A DNA stretch of 25,514 nucleotides from Candidatus Heimdallarchaeota archaeon. Lineage in GTDB: Archaea > Asgardarchaeota > Heimdallarchaeia > Heimdallarchaeales > Heimdallarchaeaceae. The stretch covers positions 1 through 25,514 of the forward strand of contig JAEOTG010000316.1 in NCBI GenBank assembly GCA_016839985.1, written 5' to 3'. Positions 1-6,858 of the stretch are shown here, piece after piece; within the stretch, counting starts at the first letter, position 1; the number at the start of each line of letters is the position of its first letter. The translations under genes and the position numbers were made by a program. The notes beneath the pieces were generated by a model. The model saw only the letters and a program-made list of their open reading frames with translations, was not told where the DNA came from and searched no databases.

Positions 1-165
1 AGGAGTTCCAGTTATTTCAACCACACGATTAACTGAAACATGTAGTTCAGGATTTATAAAAATCAATACACGATAGTTTTCTGGATTAGAACCCACTAAA
101 ACCCTAAAATCTGCCTTAGCTTTTTGGTAAACTTCAACAATTTCTTCTAACTCAGCCTTAAGCAT
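1..165 (-). CDS. Unknown protein, N-terminal 55 residues (runs off left edge)
   Basis: An open frame begins with ATG at 165 and stays open to base 1, so only the first 55 residues are visible. Its start overlaps the stop of the upstream VWA gene in the string ATGCTTAA (8-base overlap), which indicates translational coupling and membership of the same operon. The visible part has a charged helical start (MLKAELEEIVEVYQKAKADF) followed by alternating hydrophobic segments that look like beta strands (FRVLVGSNPENYRVLIF, then an NPEL turn and a second strand). I do not recognise the family. The strand-turn-strand start after one helix is reminiscent of E2/RWD-type folds, but that is a weak impression only. 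The gene is real by its context; its function is unknown. Confidence 0.7.
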   Translation of the reverse strand, partial: MLKAELEEIVEVYQKAKADFRVLVGSNPENYRVLIFINPELHVSVNRVVEITGTP

Positions 166-1543
166 ATAATATACTCTCCTTTAGAATTTGTTCTCCTAAT
201 CTCTTGATTTGAGCTGGATCAATTAAAATTGGTCTAGTAATACCTTTTAGCATTTGTTTTGTATGAATGTATAACTCTTTGTTTCTTAATGTCTCAGTTC
301 CCATCAAGAAGTAAGATATATTCCATTTCCTTGAACGATCTTTTTTCAAGCTAGTAAAAATAGCATTGAGTTGAACCAAACACTCTATAGTTTCTGGTTT
401 AGTTTTAGTTTGTATTTCAGAGAAATATCTTGTTAATGCATCACTTTTTCGGTAATTGAATGGAAGAGATGGAACATTAGGCATACCATCTGTTACTATA
501 GTGAATTGAACATCTATGTCTTTGTCTAAATGCTGTTTTTTCGCATGTTCAATTGCAGCTTGAACAGCTTGAACCATGTATGTTTTTCCTTTAGCTTCTG
601 CAGATAATAGGAGATGTTCCATTTTCTTATCATCATCAACGACTGCTGTATTTTTTCTGATGGGCACAACAGCAAGTTTAAACATGTCATGACGCTTTCT
701 TTTTCTTCTATTAATTAGTTTAAAATAGTAATAAAGACTTAAACTTGTTAATAGAGCTCCATCTAATCGAGACATTTTACCCTCAAAAACGGTTTTTCTC
801 ATTGATTGACTCATATCTACAATAAGATAGACTAAAGATCGTCTGTCTTTCTTTACTCTTACTATATCTTCTTGTTTTACTGAGGTTGGAGGTATGGTTT
901 GAGAACCAAGAATTGCGCTTTTATAGGTTTCTTTTAAACGGATAGTTCCCCTTGGGCGTTTTTGGATTTCATCAATTGGTGCAACAGAGATTTGCTTCAA
1001 TAAATATCGACCTAATATTTTTCCAAGTAAATCCATAACACTTTCTCGTGAAATCCTCTTTTTTCTTCCAAATGCATCAGTAATTTCTATATCTACTATG
1101 TCTTTTAGTTGATTTAATTTATCTGCAAGTTGTTGTAAATCTACTGTGCCTTCGTATTTCAATTCACGCAATAGATCTTGGATATACTTTAGAATATCTT
1201 CGAGTGTTTGTAATTCATTACGATTAACTCGTTCTAAAACATCAGGAAGAACATGATCTCCTATGAATCTTAGAAGTTTTAGTTCATTTACTAAACGCTC
1301 TTCTTCTTCAGGAGTAAGATAGGTATTCATGATTTTTTGAAGTATATTTTCGATAGCAACAGAGTTTTTTGCTGCAATTGATAAAACTGCACCTTCGCGA
1401 GAACTTCTACCTAAATGCGGATTTCTCCATAACCGTAAGACTTGAGCAGCATCCTCAAAATCCAATACAAACTCTACATCACCATAGTGTTGTAATGGAT
1501 CAGTGAATTCAGCTTCTGTAATGAAATATATTCTATGAGGCAT
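158..1543 (-). CDS. VWA-domain protein, ViaA/CoxE-like partner of MoxR ATPase
   Basis: This 461-residue soluble protein has a mainly helical N-terminal half (about 1-225) and a von Willebrand factor A domain from about 235 to the end. The MIDAS metal site is visible: DMSQS at 243-247 (the DxSxS motif) and TDG at 351-353. A very basic stretch (INRRKRKRHD) follows the first VWA helix. The order helical domain then C-terminal VWA is that of ViaA and related proteins, which pair with MoxR-family AAA+ ATPases in metal-cofactor insertion or complex remodelling. The cognate MoxR gene is immediately upstream, 35 bases away on the same strand, and the next gene downstream overlaps the stop codon by 8 bases. 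The fold assignment is firm; the client of the complex cannot be read from the sequence. Confidence 0.88.
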   Translation of the reverse strand: MPHRIYFITEAEFTDPLQHYGDVEFVLDFEDAAQVLRLWRNPHLGRSSREGAVLSIAAKNSVAIENILQKIMNTYLTPEEEERLVNELKLLRFIGDHVLPDVLERVNRNELQTLEDILKYIQDLLRELKYEGTVDLQQLADKLNQLKDIVDIEITDAFGRKKRISRESVMDLLGKILGRYLLKQISVAPIDEIQKRPRGTIRLKETYKSAILGSQTIPPTSVKQEDIVRVKKDRRSLVYLIVDMSQSMRKTVFEGKMSRLDGALLTSLSLYYYFKLINRRKRKRHDMFKLAVVPIRKNTAVVDDDKKMEHLLLSAEAKGKTYMVQAVQAAIEHAKKQHLDKDIDVQFTIVTDGMPNVPSLPFNYRKSDALTRYFSEIQTKTKPETIECLVQLNAIFTSLKKDRSRKWNISYFLMGTETLRNKELYIHTKQMLKGITRPILIDPAQIKRLGEQILKESILYA

Positions 1544-1578
1544 TTTATCATCTCTAAACGGTTATTATCAGGTTATTT

Positions 1579-3126
1579 CTAGATATAATCAACTTTCAGC
1601 AACTGCTCATAGGATGGTTTAAGTTTTTCAATTATTGTTTCTTTGACATTTTCTTTGAATTTATCCAATCCTTCAAACTTTACAACTAGTTGTGCTAGTT
1701 CTTCATCACTTAAAGCTTTCATTTTTGAAATATCTTCAGAAATATCTTGAACGCTGATTGAAACTTCTGATTCTTTTATTGCGGTTCTTAGAACAATTTT
1801 CATTTGTTGTAGAGCATCGTTTATCATTGAAACAGGGATGTCATATGCACCCATTATGTTTCTAATTATTTCTAATGTAATAACATTAACATCGTCTTCT
1901 ATTTCTCTTGCTTGTAAAAGAACTGTCTCACCTATTATGTTATTCATGGTACGAAGATCGATATGGGGATTTCTTTGAGGATCATGAATTTCATCTAAAC
2001 CTGAATAAAAATCGCTCCTAGCAACACGACTTTCTGAACGTAAACCTTTTGTTTTTAATGTTCTGGGTAAGGAATTATTTCCAAGAAATGCTAGAAAATC
2101 TAATGCTAAACGACTTACAAAATCAGTTGTTGCTTTTTCTAGTTCATGAAGTTGTATAAGTGAGGGATTTGCAGTAATCTTCTTCCTTGAAAGAATAATT
2201 TGTTCTTCAAACATATCCTTGATAATTTGCTCTCTATTTTCTACTGAACGAGCAGGCCAGAGTACTTCAGGAATACGATTAATAATGGGTTGACTTTCTT
2301 CTCCAAATACTGTTAGTGGTGCATTAGATGTGAAAATAACAGCACCATCAATATAAACTGGTTCCCCTTGTATATTGTACTTTATACCCATGGGTTCTTC
2401 TAGAAAACCCATAAGTGATTCTAACAAGGTTAAAGGAAGTCTTTGAATTTCATTAACAACAAGAAAACCATGTGATAGAACTCCAACTTTATGTGAAGTT
2501 GCAGCATATGTTGTTGAAGTATCTTTACCGAATAATTCTTCAAGATTTTCAACACCTGCAAGAAGCATGTATAAGCTTTCTGGATCTGTTCTTGGATCAA
2601 GTTGAGATCTTCTAACAATTGTTTTTTGAGATTTAAGCTTTCCTAGTTTACTAATTATATCTTTAGGTGTTATTTGTAAAACACTATTTGTGTTATCTAA
2701 TTCCACAGGATTATTATCCTCTGAGAAAGTTTTTTCGATTTTTTGTCTACAATATGGACATAAAGATTGTAAAACACGAATACCAGCAAAAGGATTGGAT
2801 TGGAAGTTGTTCATAACATCTGCAATATATCCCGCATCTTCTAAGAAAGGACATCCTTCTATGTGATATTTATAATTGTTAATTTCTCTAACGATATGAT
2901 CGAGTAACACTCTGGCGAAAAGACTTTTTGCGTCTCCTGTAGGTCCTGTAAGTAGTACTTTACCACCTACTGCTAATTTATCCATTACTAGGTTCTTACC
3001 TACTTCATTACCTCGTACACTAACGTCTTTTAACACTCTATCTCGAAATTCCGGGTTCATTAAGATTGACCTAATTGAGTATCCAGAATATCCATCTTTC
3101 ATTAATTTCTCTATGGTTTGAGCCAT
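1579..3126 (-). CDS. MoxR-like AAA+ ATPase with putative zinc-binding insertion
   Basis: This 515-residue protein has an AAA+ core. Walker A is GPTGDAKS at 61-68; the Ala before the Lys is usual in MoxR proteins (GxPGxAKT). The Walker B region reads FLVVNEIQRLP, with Asn225-Glu226 in place of the usual Asp-Glu, so the metal-coordinating Asp is replaced while the catalytic Glu stays. Sensor 1 is probably VIFTSNAP and an arginine-rich segment NRIPEVLWPARS follows. Between Walker A and B sit His88, Cys92, Cys123 and Cys126 (HxxxC and CPYC), a likely zinc site that ordinary MoxR proteins lack. The C-terminal 180 residues are charged and helical. An ATPase that drives the VWA protein encoded downstream is the natural role. 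The start ATG at 3126 is preceded by GAGG within GAGGTACCTC. It lies 15 bases after the Arf-like gene. Confidence 0.87.
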   Translation of the reverse strand: MAQTIEKLMKDGYSGYSIRSILMNPEFRDRVLKDVSVRGNEVGKNLVMDKLAVGGKVLLTGPTGDAKSLFARVLLDHIVREINNYKYHIEGCPFLEDAGYIADVMNNFQSNPFAGIRVLQSLCPYCRQKIEKTFSEDNNPVELDNTNSVLQITPKDIISKLGKLKSQKTIVRRSQLDPRTDPESLYMLLAGVENLEELFGKDTSTTYAATSHKVGVLSHGFLVVNEIQRLPLTLLESLMGFLEEPMGIKYNIQGEPVYIDGAVIFTSNAPLTVFGEESQPIINRIPEVLWPARSVENREQIIKDMFEEQIILSRKKITANPSLIQLHELEKATTDFVSRLALDFLAFLGNNSLPRTLKTKGLRSESRVARSDFYSGLDEIHDPQRNPHIDLRTMNNIIGETVLLQAREIEDDVNVITLEIIRNIMGAYDIPVSMINDALQQMKIVLRTAIKESEVSISVQDISEDISKMKALSDEELAQLVVKFEGLDKFKENVKETIIEKLKPSYEQLLKVDYI

Positions 3127-3141
3127 GGGAGGTACCTCTTT

Positions 3142-3738
3142 TTATTTATCATTTTCTTCTTCTGAAGGAATTTGAATCTTAATTGGTTTTATTTTTTCTA
3201 ATAATATTTCTTTTTCTGTCCAAGACTTAACATAACCCATATGTATTATTTGTTTCATCCACTCAAGTACTTCAATCATTGATGGTTCGTTGGATATTTC
3301 AAAAAGATTCCAAAGACGATCTGTGAGTCTAATTAGGGATAAATTCTCAATTAATTCTCCTCTAGATAGAGCTCCTTGAAGTTCAGAGTTGTAAGCACAT
3401 ACAGCTATAGGTAAGTTCTTGGTCTCTTCTGCCCAGACAATCTTTTCCCAAAAATAATTTCTTTCATGTTTAATCATTTCTTCTTTAGTTGCATCAATTA
3501 GATATAGAATACCTTCAAAAGGTAGGAATTGTTTAGGTTTAAAGCGAAATTTGTCTGAATATGGTAATTCTGTTAAACAACTATCTATTATGAATTCTCT
3601 TAGTGATGTATTAGAACGTAGTAGTAAAACTCTATTTCTGGTTGCAGGAATATCATTTCCCATAACCAGTATAGTTACTTCTGGGTAACCTAGTCTTCTG
3701 CGAATAGATTGTGAAATATTTTGGATGAAGTTAGTCAT
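3142..3738 (-). CDS. Arf/Ras-fold small GTPase-like protein with degenerate nucleotide site
   Basis: This 198-residue protein keeps the layout of an Arf-family GTPase but not its nucleotide-binding residues. The first strand and loop read TILVMGNDIPATRNRVLLLR: GNDIPATR at 27-34 stands where Arf proteins have GxxxxGK[ST], so the invariant Gly, Lys and Thr/Ser are gone. The DxxGQ switch II motif is absent. The next part, GILYLIDATKEE then KNLPIAVCAYNSEL-QGALS, follows the Arf pattern of a strand ending in hD.T, then N.P.hhhANKxDhxGA, with NKxD replaced by YNSE. A charged tail extends past the fold. It is the first gene of the MoxR/VWA operon, with a TATA-like box 31-38 bases before its ATG. I infer a pseudo-GTPase scaffold or regulator; divergent nucleotide binding cannot be excluded. 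Confidence 0.7.
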   Translation of the reverse strand: MTNFIQNISQSIRRRLGYPEVTILVMGNDIPATRNRVLLLRSNTSLREFIIDSCLTELPYSDKFRFKPKQFLPFEGILYLIDATKEEMIKHERNYFWEKIVWAEETKNLPIAVCAYNSELQGALSRGELIENLSLIRLTDRLWNLFEISNEPSMIEVLEWMKQIIHMGYVKSWTEKEILLEKIKPIKIQIPSEEENDK

Positions 3739-3768
3739 TAGGCTTCGCTAATGTGTTTCTTACTAAAT

Positions 3769-3776
3769 CTTTAAAT
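3769..3776 (-). promoter_or_regulatory. TATA-like box of the pseudo-GTPase/MoxR/VWA operon
   Basis: ATTTAAAG on the minus strand lies 31-38 bases before the ATG at 3738, so the transcript would have a leader of only a few bases. No Shine-Dalgarno sequence precedes this ATG, which agrees with near-leaderless initiation. Confidence 0.5.
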
Positions 3777-3830
3777 GTTTTATGAATCTGAAGGAAAAAT
3801 CTTTTGAGGGAAAAACATAAACTCAATTAC

Positions 3831-4322
3831 ATGAATAATATCCTAAACATTGTTGTTGCAGGAATTAGATGGAATTCAAAGTGGTTATTGATTAAAAGGA
3901 AAAGAGGAAATTATCAGAAGAAATGGGCTCTTATTGGAGGAAAGATAGAGTTTAATGAGGAAATAAAAACAGCTATTCTAAGAGAAATAAAGGAAGAAAC
4001 AGGTTTATCAGTTAAATGGGAAGGAATTAAAGGTGTTATTAATGAAAGATTAATCGAGAAGGATCAAGATGGAAAAATAAGCCATTTTGTAATTATACTT
4101 TGTCAAGTAAGCACAGAAAAAGGTGAGGTTGCTTCTACTGAAGAGGGAGAATTAAATTGGTTCTCTCTTGATGAGATCCATAAAACAAGAAATGAAATTA
4201 TACCTTCAGATTACTTTATGGTAACAGAATTACTCCAAAAAGAAAATGTAAAACAAATAATTGAAGTAAAGATGAATCAGAGTTTGAAAGGATTGGAAGT
4301 AAATGAATGTTTTGAATACTGA
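3831..4322 (+). CDS. Nudix hydrolase (MutT-like)
   Basis: This is a single-domain Nudix hydrolase of about 163 residues, which would hydrolyse a nucleoside diphosphate linked to another group. The Nudix box is complete: GKIEFNE, seven residues, then REIKEETGL (G-x5-E-x7-RE-hydrophobic-xEExG-hydrophobic). The preceding strands (NIVVAGIRWNSKWLLIKRKRG and KWALIGG) are typical of the small MutT-like group. I chose the ATG at 3831 because the first fold strand begins just after it; the frame also allows a TTG start at 3804 that would add nine hydrophilic residues. The substrate (oxidised dNTP, ADP-ribose, a cap-like compound or other) cannot be told. The gene is divergent from the MoxR operon and ends 6 bases before the convergent dehydratase gene. 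Confidence 0.85.
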   Translation: MNNILNIVVAGIRWNSKWLLIKRKRGNYQKKWALIGGKIEFNEEIKTAILREIKEETGLSVKWEGIKGVINERLIEKDQDGKISHFVIILCQVSTEKGEVASTEEGELNWFSLDEIHKTRNEIIPSDYFMVTELLQKENVKQIIEVKMNQSLKGLEVNECFEY

Positions 4323-4328
4323 GTACCT

Positions 4329-5285
4329 TTAGTCACATAAAATTTGTTTCAACAATTCTGTTCCTATTTTTGCGCCACTTATAATTAGAACAATTCTCTT
4401 ATTTCTAAATTTCTCAATTTTCTTAATATAGGAAGCTACTGAAAGAGCTGCTGCTCCTTCTACTAACATATATTGTTTTGATAATATTATCTTAATTGCT
4501 TCCTTTATTTCTTCTTCAGTTACAATAATATAATCATCAACATATTTCTTACATAAATCAAAAGTAATCGCATTTTGTTCAATTCCTCCTGCTGAACCAT
4601 CTGAAAAGGTAGGTTTTGATTCTATTTCAACAATTTTGTTTGCTTTTATAGATTCATACATTGTTGGAGAACTTTCAGGTTGGCATCCAATAATCTCAAT
4701 TTTCTCATTTTTGTTCTTAAGGTAACTTGCAATTCCCGAAATCAAACCTCCTCCACCTACAGGAACTAAAACTAAATCTATGTCTTTTAACTGCTTTTCC
4801 AATTCCATCCCGATTGTTCCTTGACCAGAAATAATATGTAAATCATTATAAGGTGAAACATATATTGAATTTTCCTTTTCAGCAACCTTCCTTGCATAAT
4901 TTTCTGCTTCTACACAATCCAAACCGTGAAAGTTAACTTTAACTTTATACTTCTTTAATGCATCAATTTTTACTTTCGATGAATTTTCAGGAAGATAAAT
5001 TTCACCTTTATATCCCAAGGTGTTAATCGCATGTGCAAAAGCTACACCATGATTTCCTGAGGATGCGGTAATAAAATATGGTTTTGGTTTTATGTTTTGA
5101 AACTGTAAGAGCTTGTTTAATGCACCTCTTATCTTGAAAGAACTAGTTAATTGCATATTTTCAAGTTTTAGAAAAACTTGACAATTGCCTAGTTCACTTA
5201 AAAAACTTGAATGCTCAACTGGAGTTTCTCTTATGTATTCCTCTATCCTATCTTTTGCATGGATGACTTCTTTCACAAGATTCAT
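4329..5285 (-). CDS. Threonine/serine dehydratase-like PLP enzyme
   Basis: This 318-residue protein belongs to PLP fold-type II (tryptophan synthase beta family). The PLP lysine is K51 in SSFKIRGA, the signature of threonine and serine dehydratases. ASSGNHGVA is the substrate carboxylate loop and VGGGGLISG the phosphate-binding glycine loop. There is no C-terminal ACT-like regulatory domain, so it matches the short catabolic or serine-racemase-like forms at their normal length. The expected reaction is deamination of L-threonine or L-serine to a 2-oxoacid and ammonia; threo-3-hydroxyaspartate dehydratase or serine racemase are alternatives that cannot be separated by eye. It is transcribed away from the cysteine-synthase-like gene at 5450. 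Confidence 0.85.
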   Translation of the reverse strand: MNLVKEVIHAKDRIEEYIRETPVEHSSFLSELGNCQVFLKLENMQLTSSFKIRGALNKLLQFQNIKPKPYFITASSGNHGVAFAHAINTLGYKGEIYLPENSSKVKIDALKKYKVKVNFHGLDCVEAENYARKVAEKENSIYVSPYNDLHIISGQGTIGMELEKQLKDIDLVLVPVGGGGLISGIASYLKNKNEKIEIIGCQPESSPTMYESIKANKIVEIESKPTFSDGSAGGIEQNAITFDLCKKYVDDYIIVTEEEIKEAIKIILSKQYMLVEGAAALSVASYIKKIEKFRNKRIVLIISGAKIGTELLKQILCD

Positions 5286-5449
5286 TTTCCTCTAAATAGA
5301 ATATTCTGAATTCTATTTAAACTTTAGAGCAAATCTAGCAAAAAATTAGTCAAAATAATGAATGGGTAGAGAAAAAATTAATACATGACCTTTCTGTTAA
5401 ATTATATGTAGTTTCAACGTTTGATAAATAATGAATAGAGGTTTTGAAA

Positions 5450-6367
5450 TTGAATGTTGTTAATGATATTACTGAATTAATAGGAAATACCCCTTTATTA
5501 AGACTTAACAGACTGTTCCCGGATTTAGAAATATATGGAAAATGCGAATTCATGAATCCTTTAAGTGTGAAAGATCGACCAGTTTTACAAATCTTTAATG
5601 ATGCGGAAAAACAAGGAAAACTGAAAACAGGAGATACAGTAATTGAATGTACAAGTGGAAATACTGGTATGGCTGTAGCTTTTATTTCTGCCATTCAAGG
5701 ATATCATGCAATTTTGGTTATGTCAGAAATACAGAGTATTGAAAGAAGACAAATATTGAAAGCTCTTGGTGCTGAATTAATTTTAACACCTGCGAACTTA
5801 GGAACTGAAGGAGCAAGACAGAAACTCAAACAGCTTCTGCTGAAGAATCCCGATTATTTTTATGTTGGACAACATACAAATCAATCAAATCCTAAATCAC
5901 ATTACAAAACAACTGGACCCGAAATTTGGAAAGATACTGAAGGTAAAATCGATATACTTATCTCTGGATTAGGAACGGGGGGAACAATTTGTGGTGCCGG
6001 AAAATTTCTTAAGGAGAGAAAATCAGTTCAACTAATTGCAATTGAACCCTTTGATTCTCCTTATATCTCAAAAGGAGTCTTTCGTCCTCATAAAATAATG
6101 GGAACAGCTCCAGGATTTATACCTGAAACGCTTGATCAAGAAATTATAGATGAAATTTTTCTTGTTAAACAATCTGAAGCTTTTGAAATGTGTAGAAATA
6201 TTGCTAAAGAAGAGGGAATTTTAGTGGGAATTAGTTCTGGTGCGGTATGTAAAGCAGCTGAAGAAATTGGAAAACGTCCCGAAAACAAAGGAAGACTCAT
6301 TGTAGTAGTTTTAGCAGATTCTGGACAGAGGTATCTCAGTGTTCAAGGATTGTTCAACAATAAGTAA
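5450..6367 (+). CDS. Cysteine synthase / cystathionine beta-synthase-like PLP enzyme
   Basis: This is a fold-type II PLP enzyme of about 305 residues. The N-terminus has the signature ELIGNTPLLRL, followed by NPLSVKDRP, whose Lys is the PLP Schiff base, then CTSGNTGMA and the GLGTGGT phosphate loop; SSGA near the C-terminus is the pyridine-nitrogen region. These are the motifs of O-acetylserine or O-phosphoserine sulfhydrylases, which make cysteine from an activated serine and sulfide. There is no CBS or ACT domain. The start is either TTG at 5444 or TTG at 5450; AGAGG at 5437-5441 sits 8 bases before the second, so I chose 5450. No in-frame ATG exists near the N-terminus. Confidence 0.85.
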   Translation: MNVVNDITELIGNTPLLRLNRLFPDLEIYGKCEFMNPLSVKDRPVLQIFNDAEKQGKLKTGDTVIECTSGNTGMAVAFISAIQGYHAILVMSEIQSIERRQILKALGAELILTPANLGTEGARQKLKQLLLKNPDYFYVGQHTNQSNPKSHYKTTGPEIWKDTEGKIDILISGLGTGGTICGAGKFLKERKSVQLIAIEPFDSPYISKGVFRPHKIMGTAPGFIPETLDQEIIDEIFLVKQSEAFEMCRNIAKEEGILVGISSGAVCKAAEEIGKRPENKGRLIVVVLADSGQRYLSVQGLFNNK

Positions 6368-6383
6368 TCACAAAGAGAGAGAA

Positions 6384-6493
6384 TGGTGGGGCAGGGCGGA
6401 TTTGAACCACCGACCTCCCGCACTTTTTGTCTGAAGGCATGCAGCCAAACAGAAGTCAAGCGGGTATCATAAACCGAGCTAGATCACTGCCCC
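6384..6493 (-). tRNA. tRNA-Val(GAC) with an intron of about 31 nt in the anticodon loop
   Basis: Read on the minus strand, the acceptor GGGGCAG at 6493-6487 pairs with CTGCCCC, followed by discriminator A and an encoded CCA (6386-6384). The T-arm is GGTGG-TTCAAAT-CCGCC and the D-arm has ATC/GAT. The anticodon stem is CCCGC (6464-6460) with GCGGG (6421-6417); between them are TTGAC and a surplus of about 31 nt. TTGAC after the stem gives anticodon GAC (6457-6455), and the TGATCTAG start of the D-arm region resembles archaeal tRNA-Val. The intron folds as TCTG/CAGA plus GGC/GCC. Its exact ends are not clear because the bulge-helix-bulge is imperfect, so the amino-acid call is less sure than the gene itself. 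Confidence 0.83.
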
Positions 6494-6786
6494 TCTATCT
6501 TATGAGGTTTTTCGTTCTTTTCTTTCTTACTTTCTTTAAATATTTTTTGTTATCGTTGGTTAATCTCACATTAACTCACTGTTGTCTTTAGAATCCTTTT
6601 CATTTACTTTTTTATTAAAAGATTTTTTCCAAGTGAACTTTCATTCCAATTATTAAATTGAAATGATAAATTTTCATTCTATTTGAATGAGTTTTTGTTT
6701 CACAAGGTTTCATAATAGTTTTTTTAAAAAATTAGAATTGATATAATTCCAATCCTTGTTTCTCTTTTCTATAAATCGAGACAACA
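6494..6786. other. AT-rich intergenic stretch, no gene recognised
   Basis: Between tRNA-Val and the transporter promoter no convincing gene is visible. TTTAAATA at 6535-6542 may be the TATA box of tRNA-Val (minus strand). Around 6640-6705 there are two weak hairpin-forming segments, including CATTC-TATTT-GAATG. The rest is T-rich. Confidence 0.4.
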
Positions 6787-6796
6787 TTTATAAAAA
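6787..6796 (+). promoter_or_regulatory. TATA box of the peptide transporter operon
   Basis: TTTATAAAAA lies 63-72 bases before the dppB-like start codon at 6859, which implies a leader of roughly 40 bases. A weak ribosome binding site GAGTGG occurs 7 bases before the ATG. Confidence 0.55.
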
Positions 6797-6858
6797 CTTC
6801 AATAATTTGTTAAACAACGAATAGAAAAATCTGTTCATATTCACTCGAGTGGTTAATT

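Noticed and set aside
6502..6591. A 29-residue hydrophobic ATG frame between tRNA-Val and the transporter operon
   Set aside because: It is translated from a T-rich stretch (many Phe and Leu), has no ribosome binding site and overlaps the likely tRNA-Val promoter.
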